Counted from the stretch's first letter, positions 1-6,051 are shown. The stretch is DNA of 7,013 bases from ANME-2 cluster archaeon (GCA_023544495.1 JAMJFV010000104.1:1-7013), one strand, 5' to 3'. Program-made: numbers and translations. The notes: generated by a model from the sequence alone, not told the origin.

Positions 1-312
1 CTTACGAAACCCTTGAAAGAGGATTTGATGAGTTCATTCAAATACAAGGTCTACCTGATCGACGATACCGGATATATAAAATGGATGAAACAGATGCCTC
101 ATGAGGTAAGTGTAATCGGGCTATCAGAGAACGGAAAATATGTGTTTATCGGTGAGGACCGTGACTTGCGGATGTATAACATTGATGGTGATGAACTGGC
201 CAGTTATTATCTGGACGGGCAGTTTGGAACTATATTCGTATCTCTTGATATGACTTCCGATGCCAGTAAAGTGGTCGTTGGCACTACAAACTCGTTACTC
301 GTATTCGGCTAA
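1..312 (+). CDS. C-terminal part of a beta-propeller (WD40/PQQ-like) protein, 5' end outside the window
   Basis: The reading frame is open to the left edge and stops at TAA 310-312. The visible residues alternate short beta-strand-like stretches with turns: a segment ending in DDTGYIKW, then VSVIGLSENGKYVFIGEDRD, then LRMYNIDG, then a second stretch with SDASKVVVGTTNSLLVF. This spacing (hydrophobic strand, S-x-D/N-G-K-Y, G-x-x-x-x-L, x-Y-x-x-x-G) is typical of the last blades of a WD40 or PQQ-like beta-propeller, so I read it as the tail of a longer protein. The cellular role and partners cannot be seen. An alternative is a short stand-alone gene starting at ATG 28, because AGAGG at 18-22 lies 5 bases before it; a single small propeller fragment would be unusual, so the partial reading is preferred. 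No signal peptide or membrane segment is visible in this part. Confidence 0.6.
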   Translation, partial: LTKPLKEDLMSSFKYKVYLIDDTGYIKWMKQMPHEVSVIGLSENGKYVFIGEDRDLRMYNIDGDELASYYLDGQFGTIFVSLDMTSDASKVVVGTTNSLLVFG

Positions 313-338
313 GGCCGAATACATGTTTTCTTTTTTTA
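301..338 (+). terminator. Hairpin plus T-rich terminator overlapping a stop codon
   Basis: GTATTCGGC at 301-309 pairs perfectly with GCCGAATAC at 314-322, giving a 9-bp stem around a 4-base loop that holds the TAA stop (310-312). It is followed by a T-rich run at 325-337 that includes seven consecutive T. The last codons of the beta-propeller gene therefore form the left arm. The T-run is on the plus strand only, so the element should end the plus-strand transcript. The stem could also slow the convergent pheT-cyclase transcript, whose stop lies at 336-338. Confidence 0.7.
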
Positions 339-923
339 TTGTTCAATAAGTATAGCCCTTGCAGGTCCGCCGTCAACAGCTGCAACTTTTAACGGCAAGC
401 ATACAAATAGATATTGTCCAGCCTCCACAGCAGACAGCACAAGACCTTCAATTACAGCAATATCAGCACCCAATAGTACGGTATGGACTTCGTATTCTTC
501 CCCGGACGCTCCAATGGACAGCGCATCTGTTCCCACGGTCTTGATGCCCTTATCCATCAGGTATTGTGCCGACGCTGTTGTTAACCTTACCCCACCCTTT
601 TTTCCCTTTAACAGTACAATTTCGCCCGGTTCCACATTGCCGATATCGTGAGGTTCGACATCTTTTCTGATGTGGGACAGGTCAACCACTCGGGCAGGAC
701 CAACAAGCATGTCCATTGGCATATCATCAATTCCTGCACCCCCCTCAATACAATGCAGGGGCGGGTCAACATGGGTGCCGGTATGGGTGCCGAGTGTCAA
801 CTGTGAAACATTGTACAGGTCACCACTCTCAAGCTTTGACATCCGGGTGATCACAGGTCCCGGTTCACCGGGATACATTTCCATACCAGGGCTGAGCGTC
901 ATTGAGATATCAATGACCTTCAT
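336..923 (-). CDS. Cyclase family protein (kynurenine formamidase-like metal hydrolase)
   Basis: This 195-residue protein belongs to the cyclase / KynB-like family (Pfam Cyclase, PF04199). The signature HTGTHVDPPLH lies at residues 47-57 and supplies the metal ligands H47, H51 and D53. The second ligand pair seen in KynB, a His and a Glu 12 residues apart, is present as H147 and E159 in HTVLLGADIAVIEG. The active site therefore looks complete, and the length matches KynB-type enzymes (about 200 residues). Family members are metal-dependent amide or lactone hydrolases, typically removing formyl from N-formylkynurenine. No other tryptophan-breakdown gene is in view, so the substrate here is unknown. 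It is probably cytoplasmic: no signal peptide or membrane helix is visible. Its ATG overlaps the pheT stop (ATGA, 920-923), so it is the second gene of a pheT operon and likely translationally coupled. The only upstream SD-like sequence is a weak GGTGG inside pheT. Confidence 0.88.
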   Translation of the reverse strand: MKVIDISMTLSPGMEMYPGEPGPVITRMSKLESGDLYNVSQLTLGTHTGTHVDPPLHCIEGGAGIDDMPMDMLVGPARVVDLSHIRKDVEPHDIGNVEPGEIVLLKGKKGGVRLTTASAQYLMDKGIKTVGTDALSIGASGEEYEVHTVLLGADIAVIEGLVLSAVEAGQYLFVCLPLKVAAVDGGPARAILIEQ

Positions 924-2530
924 ACCACCATCTCAAATCCTATGGTCGGCTGTTGGAGCCCGAAATTGGAGATGACCTCAGGGTGAATCTCACCCAGTAC
1001 ACCTACTACTCTACCCTCTGTGAGAATGGCTGCCCGCCTGCCTTCAAGGAAAGCAGGGTCATTGGTACCGTCAATGGTATACGCTATCCCTCTCTCCCGC
1101 ATAACAGCATCTACCACTGCCCGGACCTCTGTGAAATTGGCTGCATGATAAATGCTCACAGCCGCTAACTTCTGTATTGTGATGCCATCCACAACCACAT
1201 CGCCCACTTCAAAGATACGCTGAGGAAGTTCACGGTGCTGGTTCAGTGAAAGTATCTCCATCAGGTTTGGCAGGAGTGTGGTCCTTAGCATGGTCTGGTC
1301 CTCGCTGATAGGATGTTTAACTGGTGTGGACCTGCCATCCTGAGCGCGCAACATATTATGGTAATGGACCTTTTCGCTGGTAAGTGTGAAAGGCATCACC
1401 TGGTTAAAACCGAGTCCCACCAGTATTTGCATAATATTATGCTTCTTAAGGGAAATCGGATGTTGTTGACCTACAGTTAATGTTTTAGGTATGGAAGGTG
1501 GGATATTGTCATAGCCATATCCTATTATGATGTCTTCTATCAGGTCCCAGGTATGCAGGATATCAGCCCTGTATGCAGGGGATGTGACCTTGATGTGTTC
1601 CTGGCGGACCGATGCCCCGAACCGCATTTTCTGAAGGTTTTCCACGATCTGTTCAGTTGTAAAGGCACACCCTGCAAGAGACCGTACTTCATCCATATCA
1701 AGTTCCCACTCGCCAGGTCTAAGGTCTGGCTTGGTGGTTGTTCCTTCTATGCTATTATTGACAGTTACACTCTCAATGGTCCCCCCACGTTCGGCAAGTG
1801 AAGTGACCACAATATTAAGGGCAGTAAATACGTTCCTGTCCAATCCTGTAACATCAATGAACAGGTCATGAGTGTCATATTCGACCCTGGTCAGCTCTCC
1901 GTTGATAATAGGGGGGAAAGAAAGTACCTGGTCCTTACTGTCCAGGATAAGGGGATAAGTATCAAACCCATGCATGAGATGAGCATACTTCACGCCTTTT
2001 GGATGCTTCTCCAAAATTTCCTGCATGGTCATAGGCACATCGAAATCCAGGGGAACGAAACTAAAGTCCGGGTCAGCTGCCACGTATCTGAACGGAGGTT
2101 TTACCTTGCTGATGTCATGGATACCGATCGATACTTTCTTGCGGTCACGTCCCAGGCCCCAGTGCAGGTCTTCCTGCAGTCCCATCAGGCTTTCAATACT
2201 ATAATCATTGAATTCCAGCCCTCGTACAACGGCACAGCCCAGATAAGGCCGGATACGTTTTATTTCATCATCCAGTGTAATCGCGATGTCGGACTGGTCC
2301 ACCTTATATTCAGGTAATCCGGTTTCAATACCCAGAAAACCCCTCATACCCCTGGCCACGCCTTCAGGACTGTACAGGTCAGGCCGGTCCGGGAAGAACT
2401 CGATATCAATATGATCATCTTCAATTCGCTCGATGTCGGCACCCATCATGGGTACCCTTTTAATGAATGTATCCCTGTCTGTTCCTGTTAGTGCCTCAAT
2501 ATCTTCGTAATATATAGTGATTACTGGCAT
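920..2530 (-). CDS. pheT: Phenylalanyl-tRNA synthetase beta subunit (archaeal type)
   Basis: This is the 536-residue beta chain of the alpha2-beta2 enzyme that charges tRNA-Phe with phenylalanine in the cytoplasm. The length and domain order fit the short archaeal/eukaryotic form, which lacks the N-terminal tRNA-binding (EMAP-like) domain of bacterial PheT. The N-terminal module (about 1-75) carries the family motif EFFPDRPDLYSPEGVARG near residues 44-61. A B3/B4-type editing module covers about 90-260. The B5 module (about 270-345) contains WDLIEDIIIGYGYDNI with the acidic residues expected at its metal site. A class II-like, non-catalytic core runs from about 350 to the end, including HPISEDQTMLRTTLLP and the IFEVGDV motif. 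ATG 2530 is chosen because AGGAG lies 7 bases upstream. pheS is not adjacent: the upstream neighbour is divergent. The downstream cyclase gene overlaps the stop by 4 bases. Confidence 0.95.
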   Translation of the reverse strand: MPVITIYYEDIEALTGTDRDTFIKRVPMMGADIERIEDDHIDIEFFPDRPDLYSPEGVARGMRGFLGIETGLPEYKVDQSDIAITLDDEIKRIRPYLGCAVVRGLEFNDYSIESLMGLQEDLHWGLGRDRKKVSIGIHDISKVKPPFRYVAADPDFSFVPLDFDVPMTMQEILEKHPKGVKYAHLMHGFDTYPLILDSKDQVLSFPPIINGELTRVEYDTHDLFIDVTGLDRNVFTALNIVVTSLAERGGTIESVTVNNSIEGTTTKPDLRPGEWELDMDEVRSLAGCAFTTEQIVENLQKMRFGASVRQEHIKVTSPAYRADILHTWDLIEDIIIGYGYDNIPPSIPKTLTVGQQHPISLKKHNIMQILVGLGFNQVMPFTLTSEKVHYHNMLRAQDGRSTPVKHPISEDQTMLRTTLLPNLMEILSLNQHRELPQRIFEVGDVVVDGITIQKLAAVSIYHAANFTEVRAVVDAVMRERGIAYTIDGTNDPAFLEGRRAAILTEGRVVGVLGEIHPEVISNFGLQQPTIGFEMVV

Positions 2531-2537
2531 GTGCTGA

Positions 2538-2542
2538 CTCCT
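2538..2542 (-). promoter_or_regulatory. Ribosome binding site of pheT
   Basis: On the minus strand the sequence reads AGGAG with a 7-base spacer to ATG 2530-2528. This is a strong Shine-Dalgarno match and decides the pheT start. Confidence 0.75.
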
Positions 2543-2610
2543 GTAATGACATGGGGTATGAAATATAATGCTTAGGTTATAGATTTTTTGATTATCTGTA
2601 CTGACGGGTG

Positions 2611-2621
2611 AAATTTAAATT
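2611..2621 (-). promoter_or_regulatory. Candidate TATA box for the pheT-cyclase operon
   Basis: The minus strand reads AATTTAAATTT here, an archaeal TATA-like element. A transcription start about 25 bases downstream would leave a leader of roughly 55-60 bases before the pheT ATG. A second AT-rich element (minus strand CATTATATTT, near 2561-2570) is closer to the gene and is an alternative, although it leaves a very short leader for the SD site. Confidence 0.4.
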
Positions 2622-2663
2622 ATGGTCGTAAAATAAATATGAGCAGAAGGGATATGTTTTTCA

Positions 2664-2795
2664 TTTTACGGACATAGTATTCAGTTAATACCCTGTTTTC
2701 TGGATATAGCATTCAATGAATACCTTGTTCTATGGACATAGCATTCTAAATAATTTCTTTTGTTGACATTATATTCAACATAATGAAGTTCAACT
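2664..2795. repeat. Degenerate 32-bp tandem repeat array (about four units)
   Basis: The core GGACATAG(T/C)ATTC recurs with starts at 2670, 2702 and 2734, exactly 32 bases apart, and a weaker copy (TGACATTATATTC) begins at 2764, 30 bases on. Full units run approximately 2664-2695, 2696-2727, 2728-2759 and 2760-2791; by my count units 1 and 2 match at 25 of 32 positions. The inner part of units 1 and 2 is nearly palindromic (GTATT-5-AATAC at 2678-2692; ATTCAATGAAT at 2711-2721). A period of 32 is not a multiple of three, so the array is not a coding repeat. It lies between the divergent promoters of pheT and the membrane-protein gene, which suggests an operator array or an architectural-protein site (inference). 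Confidence 0.75.
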
Positions 2796-2865
2796 AGAAT
2801 AATCATTTCATTCTAATGTTCATTTAAGAACAATTTGTGTCTTTTCTTAAAAGTATTACTGAAAA

Positions 2866-2877
2866 CTATATATATAG
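2866..2877 (+). promoter_or_regulatory. TATA box of the small membrane-protein gene
   Basis: CTATATATATAG is a perfect palindrome and a strong archaeal TATA match, preceded by an A-rich GAAAA that could serve as a BRE. A start of transcription about 25 bases downstream, near 2896, leaves a leader of about 20 bases to ATG 2918. Confidence 0.6.
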
Positions 2878-2917
2878 TGTTTGCTTACTTCTATTTACCT
2901 AAAAAAACGTGATATTG

Positions 2918-3334
2918 ATGAATTTCTATGAATATTTATTTGTTGTATTGTCATTACCATTAATTATCTTTTTAATTCTATTATTATTTTCCAATTGGAG
3001 ATTGTGGAAAAAGGCTGACTTGACGATACTCAAAGCAAAAATATTCCTGGATGAAAGTTTCATGAAAAATAATTTTCTGATGTTTTCTATTATGGGAATT
3101 ATTATTGGATTATCCATAGGTTTTCATATTATTATTGAAATGATAGAGTTAATTGATATGGAAATCCCTGATGGGATATATCCAGTTGTTAAATTATTGT
3201 ATTACGTTGGATTGATTATTTCTTTTATCTGTCTTTCAGTAATGGGAGTATTCTGGCGGAACATACTGCAAAAAGAAAACAAGATCAATACAATTTACAG
3301 GCAATTGGTATCTTCAGAAGCCAGTTGTTTATGA
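2918..3334 (+). CDS. Small membrane protein with three predicted transmembrane helices, unrecognised family
   Basis: I do not recognise the family. From ATG 2918 the protein has 138 residues. Three hydrophobic helices are visible: about 7-25, about 52-74 and about 88-113. A basic, amphipathic-looking stretch (WRLWKKADLTILKAKIF) lies between the first and second, a short acidic loop (ELIDMEIPDG) between the second and third, and a polar tail of about 25 residues follows. No signal-peptide cleavage site, enzyme motif or metal site is visible. GTG at 2909 in the same frame would add three residues; I prefer ATG 2918 because the GTGAT at 2909-2913 looks more like a weak ribosome binding site 4 bases before it. 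The gene is strikingly AT-rich compared with pheT, flpA and arcS, has its own TATA box, and its last 40 bases overlap the 3' end of flpA on the other strand. Both traits suggest later acquisition or rapid evolution. It is probably a single-gene transcript. Confidence 0.7.
   Translation: MNFYEYLFVVLSLPLIIFLILLLFSNWRLWKKADLTILKAKIFLDESFMKNNFLMFSIMGIIIGLSIGFHIIIEMIELIDMEIPDGIYPVVKLLYYVGLIISFICLSVMGVFWRNILQKENKINTIYRQLVSSEASCL
3270..3283 (-). terminator. T-rich terminator candidate for flpA
   Basis: The minus strand is T-rich here (TTGTTTTCTTTTT), starting about 12 bases past the flpA stop at 3295. U-tracts of this kind end many archaeal transcripts without a hairpin. The tract lies inside the coding region of the convergent membrane-protein gene, encoding its Q-K-E-N-K segment, so the two transcripts would overlap at their 3' ends. 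Confidence 0.4.
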
Positions 3335-4017
3335 TCTTTCCTTCGTGCGACCAGCGCCAGGTGGTCACGGTGGAAAGGCTCCAATATTTTTGTGTCAATC
3401 ACTTCAAATTCGTCATCTAATTTTTCCAGTTCCTGCTGAAATACCATTTTTGGATTGACAGTGCTATCCACACTGCGGGCCTTTATGACCATGATGAGAT
3501 ACCCGCCGGGTTTTAAACACTCTCTGGCATTGATATTGGCTATTCCCGCCTGGTCCCGCTGAGCAACATCCTGGTATATCAGGTCCACTTGCCCTATAAT
3601 AGCTTTGTACAATGCAGGTCTTGAGGCATCAGCAAGTATGGGGACCATGTTCTTGCGCTGGCTGCACACATCGATAAGGTCGCGCATGACACGTGGCGCG
3701 AACTCTACTGCAAAGACCATCCCACCTGACACGATATCCGAAAGATGGCTGGCAGTAGTGCCCGAGGCCGCACCCAGGTACAATATCCTGGAATTGGGCA
3801 CAACAGGAACAATCATTCCTTTTTCGAGCATAGCGGCCAGTTTACTGCGGTATGGCGACCATAATCGGTATTCAATACCGTTACTATTGACGACTTTTTC
3901 ACCATATACCCGCGTGCCAGGCACCATGTTCACTGTGGCAAGCCTGGTTTTCCCTGCATCCTGTATTGAATATACATTCGGTGGAAGCGATGGGAACTTG
4001 TATTGATTATCAGGCAT
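3295..4017 (-). CDS. flpA: Fibrillarin, rRNA/tRNA 2'-O-methyltransferase of box C/D sRNPs
   Basis: Fibrillarin is the SAM-dependent methyltransferase of the archaeal box C/D guide-RNP, where it works with Nop5 and L7Ae to methylate ribose 2'-OH in rRNA and tRNA. Counting 240 residues from ATG 4017: the N-terminal module holds TVNMVPGTRVYGE (28-40) and YRLWSPYRSKLAA; the SAM loop is ILYLGAASGTTASHLSD (78-94); VFAVEFAPRV follows at 101-110; DLIYQDVAQRDQA starts at 145. The K-D-K-H catalytic tetrad is visible as K59, D150, K179 and H219 (in HRDHLAL). Archaeal fibrillarins usually end soon after the final ...LVxRRK strand; here about 13 polar residues (DHKQLASEDTNCL) follow. These are encoded in the 40 bases shared with the convergent membrane-protein gene. 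A TTG at 4041 would add eight residues, but ATG 4017 matches the usual start. No SD is visible, so the leader is short or absent. The common partner gene nop5 is not adjacent. Confidence 0.95.
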   Translation of the reverse strand: MPDNQYKFPSLPPNVYSIQDAGKTRLATVNMVPGTRVYGEKVVNSNGIEYRLWSPYRSKLAAMLEKGMIVPVVPNSRILYLGAASGTTASHLSDIVSGGMVFAVEFAPRVMRDLIDVCSQRKNMVPILADASRPALYKAIIGQVDLIYQDVAQRDQAGIANINARECLKPGGYLIMVIKARSVDSTVNPKMVFQQELEKLDDEFEVIDTKILEPFHRDHLALVARRKDHKQLASEDTNCL

Positions 4018-4059
4018 CTGGTTAGTTAGTATAATGATCAAATATCAATAAGATTTTCC

Positions 4060-4068
4060 TAATATACA
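4060..4068 (-). promoter_or_regulatory. Candidate TATA box of flpA
   Basis: The minus strand reads TGTATATTA. Transcription starting about 25 bases downstream would give a leader of about 20 bases to ATG 4017, and would begin at or after the alternative TTG 4041, which favours the ATG. A second AT-rich stretch nearer the gene (about 4033-4048) could instead yield a leaderless message. Confidence 0.4.
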
Positions 4069-4096
4069 TGCCATAATCTATTATTCAGGTAAGGAC

Positions 4097-4196
4097 CATA
4101 TGGGACGACAAAAGAACGACATAAGCGCAGCCTAAAAACAGCATATGAGCGAAATAAAAACAATGTATGAACACCATATGAACGATATAAGAAAAA
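4097..4196. repeat. 11-bp-periodic degenerate tandem repeat in the flpA/arcS divergent promoter region
   Basis: Cut into 11-base units from 4109, the sequence repeats an approximate consensus CATAAGAACGA: units begin at 4109, 4120, 4131, 4142, 4153, 4164, 4175 and 4186, with a 12-base unit ahead at 4097. A higher-order period of 33 is exact for the best copies: GAACGACATAAG at 4114, GAGCGAAATAAA at 4147 and GAACGATATAAG at 4180. CATATG occurs at 4097, 4142 and 4175. On the minus strand the 33-base unit would read as an 11-residue repeat (around RSY), but no start, ribosome site or plausible protein supports coding. The array fills the space between the flpA and arcS promoters, so repeated binding on one face of the helix is the natural reading (inference). 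Confidence 0.7.
4180..4191 (+). promoter_or_regulatory. Candidate arcS TATA box, formed by the last repeat unit
   Basis: GAACGATATAAG contains GATATAAG centred about 28 bases before ATG 4216. That spacing would place the transcription start at or next to the start codon, predicting a leaderless arcS message; no SD is seen before 4216. A second TATA-like run (AAATATAAG, 4196-4204) is too close to the start unless initiation is further downstream. Confidence 0.45.
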
Positions 4197-4215
4197 AATA
4201 TAAGATCCGATCCAC

Positions 4216-6051
4216 ATGACCAGATATTTTGAAGTAACAAGACGAAACGGTGCAGCCCGCCTGGGCAAGTTGCTGTTAAAGGAGTCCCATTCCACGCCAA
4301 TGATACTGGAAGTGTCATCCGGGTACCCCATTGTGTATGCGGGCAGCCCATGGGGACATAGCGCACTTACACCAGGTGATGTAGACGAGGGCACACTGGT
4401 AATACTTCCTGACAAGTCTATGCCATTGCATGCCCGGAGAGAAAACGTAAGAAAGATCGTAGGATCTGCCAGGGAATCCAAACAGGTATGGAACGACTGG
4501 CAGGGGGCGGTGGGCCGCATTGTTCACCCTGCATACCCGGACATATCACCCGCCGACCTGTATGTACTGGGCGCTGCAAAACAGATGGAGCATAACCCCA
4601 GAGTATTTATGGAGAGTGTCATCCATATAAGGAACCATACCCCCCACGATACTGCCCTGTACGCTCCAGCTATGGCCACGCCCGAAAATTTAGGGCTGCT
4701 GGTGTACATGGGCGTGGATGTGGTTGATGATATCCTTGCCGTGGTGAAGGGATTCGATGACATCTACATGATGCCGGGCGGTGAATACAGGCTCAAAGAC
4801 CTGTTTGAACTACCGTGCGCGTGCAATGTATGCAGCAATACCAGCATCGAAGAATTGATGGACATGGATGCGGCCCAACGGGGTGGACGTGTTGCAAGTC
4901 ATAACAAAACCAGGCTCGAAGAAGAGAAACGCATTATAGTCCAGCACATCAGGGACGGACATTTACGGGAATATGTGGAGGGAAAATGCCGCAGCGACCC
5001 GTGGCTTACTGCTCTGCTGCGCCTCACTGACCAGGAATATTCATATCTGGAACAGCGCACTCACACATACCGCCGCAGTACCATGTACACCAATTCTGCG
5101 GAATCACTGGACAGGATTGAGGTCAAAAGGTTTGCCTGCAGGGTCCGGGAACGCTTTCAGTCACCCGAAAACAACGTCCTTTTGTTCCTGCCATGCTCAG
5201 CCCGTAAACCATACTCAATATCAAATAGCCACCAGTATTTCTCCCGTGCTACGGGCAAGTACAGGCGCGCATTGAATGAAGTGATAATCACGTCACCACT
5301 GGGTATTGTACCCCGTGAACTGGAACTGGTATATCCGGCCGCCCATTACGACACGCCTGTTACAGGGCACTGGGACCTCGAAGAGCGGTCATGGGTTGGC
5401 GATTGCCTGCTCGACTACCTGGGAAAAAATCGATATTCCCACATAATAGCTCACGTCGACGGGGCTTACAAGGATATCTGCGAGTCGGTTGCCAGTGAAC
5501 TGGAAATAGACATAACATACACGGCAAACGGTGAGGGGAGCGTTACATCCAACCAGTCGCTAAAGAACCTGGGCGAAACTGTGAGAGATGTAGTGAATGA
5601 AGAAGGGTACCCCCTGCACAAGCAGCAGGATATTACCGCGAACATGCTGCGCTCTATTGTAGATTATCAATTTGGCACGGGTGCAGGAAAACTACTGGTA
5701 CCCGATAATGCCACCATTAAGGCCCCTTTCCCCAAACATCAGGTATTTGACGGGCGTACCCAGCTTGCAACGTTGAATCCCGGTACAGGTACTCTGATAC
5801 CTACTCTTGAAGGTGGACGCAGGCTCATTGAACTGGGAACCTACCAGGTCCATATCGATGATTTCGTACCGGGAGGGACGCTCCTGGCACCGGGTGTTGT
5901 TGATGCTGACCATGCAATCCGGCCTTCTGACCAGGTTCTTGTCGTCGGTGACCGTACAATAGGTGTGGGCAGGGCATTGATGGGAGGGGACGAGATGGTA
6001 CGCTCCAGCAGAGGCGTAGCTGTTGACCTGAGGCAGGTAAAGGAGATATAA
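4216..6051 (+). CDS. arcS: Archaeosine synthase (ArcS, TgtA2), tRNA G15 modification
   Basis: ArcS is the TGT-related enzyme that acts after TgtA has put preQ0 at position 15 of tRNA, converting it toward archaeosine (G+), either directly or with a radical-SAM partner. The ArcS-specific motif PCSARKPYSISNSH, which TgtA lacks, is at residues 326-339. The N-terminal half is TGT-like: ALYAPAMATPENLGLLVYMG resembles the TgtA barrel, and a zinc site is visible as C201, C203, C206 and H229 (CACNVC then SHN). The central and C-terminal ArcS modules follow, then a PUA RNA-binding domain from about 535 to 610, with HIDDFVPGGTLLAPGVVDAD and DQVLVVGDRTIGVGRALM. The 611-residue length suits a full ArcS. 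ATG 4216 is chosen because the family N-terminus starts there and the promoter spacing suggests a leaderless message. The stop abuts the next gene with no gap, so the two form an operon. Neither tgtA nor the radical-SAM partner is in the window. Confidence 0.93.
   Translation: MTRYFEVTRRNGAARLGKLLLKESHSTPMILEVSSGYPIVYAGSPWGHSALTPGDVDEGTLVILPDKSMPLHARRENVRKIVGSARESKQVWNDWQGAVGRIVHPAYPDISPADLYVLGAAKQMEHNPRVFMESVIHIRNHTPHDTALYAPAMATPENLGLLVYMGVDVVDDILAVVKGFDDIYMMPGGEYRLKDLFELPCACNVCSNTSIEELMDMDAAQRGGRVASHNKTRLEEEKRIIVQHIRDGHLREYVEGKCRSDPWLTALLRLTDQEYSYLEQRTHTYRRSTMYTNSAESLDRIEVKRFACRVRERFQSPENNVLLFLPCSARKPYSISNSHQYFSRATGKYRRALNEVIITSPLGIVPRELELVYPAAHYDTPVTGHWDLEERSWVGDCLLDYLGKNRYSHIIAHVDGAYKDICESVASELEIDITYTANGEGSVTSNQSLKNLGETVRDVVNEEGYPLHKQQDITANMLRSIVDYQFGTGAGKLLVPDNATIKAPFPKHQVFDGRTQLATLNPGTGTLIPTLEGGRRLIELGTYQVHIDDFVPGGTLLAPGVVDADHAIRPSDQVLVVGDRTIGVGRALMGGDEMVRSSRGVAVDLRQVKEI
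6041..6045 (+). promoter_or_regulatory. Ribosome binding site of the TIM-barrel gene
   Basis: AGGAG (within AAAGGAGAT) lies inside the last codons of arcS, 6 bases before ATG 6052. It sets the start and indicates co-translation with arcS. Confidence 0.75.

Larger units (their letters stand above)
2531..2917. other. AT-rich divergent intergenic region between pheT and the small membrane-protein gene
   Basis: This non-coding stretch is much richer in A+T than the flanking genes. From left to right it holds the pheT ribosome binding site, a pheT TATA candidate, a 32-bp tandem repeat array, short inverted repeats (TAGAAT 2795-2800 with ATTCTA 2810-2815; GTTC 2819-2822 with GAAC 2828-2831) and the TATA box for the plus-strand membrane gene. 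I found no tRNA, no paired box C/D motifs, no transposase remnant and no long open frame in it. Confidence 0.7.

Noticed and set aside
1868..2317. 149-residue plus-strand open frame inside pheT
   Set aside because: It is antisense to well-conserved pheT domains and has no promoter, SD or recognisable composition.
2664..2795. CRISPR array
   Set aside because: The units are degenerate and directly adjacent, without unique spacers, and no cas gene is in view.
2531..2917. Box C/D sRNA or other small RNA gene in the spacer near fibrillarin
   Set aside because: I found no properly spaced box C (RTGATGA) and box D (CTGA) pair on either strand; the TGATGA near 2916 is part of the membrane-gene start region.
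2531..3334. Insertion sequence as the source of the AT-rich island
   Set aside because: No transposase-like protein, terminal inverted repeats or target-site duplication could be identified; the membrane protein has no such features.
4059..4527. Minus-strand open frames over the arcS start, one with an 11-residue repeat around RSY
   Set aside because: The repeat is a by-product of the 33-base DNA periodicity. The frames run antisense through conserved arcS coding sequence, have no ribosome site and give no plausible protein.
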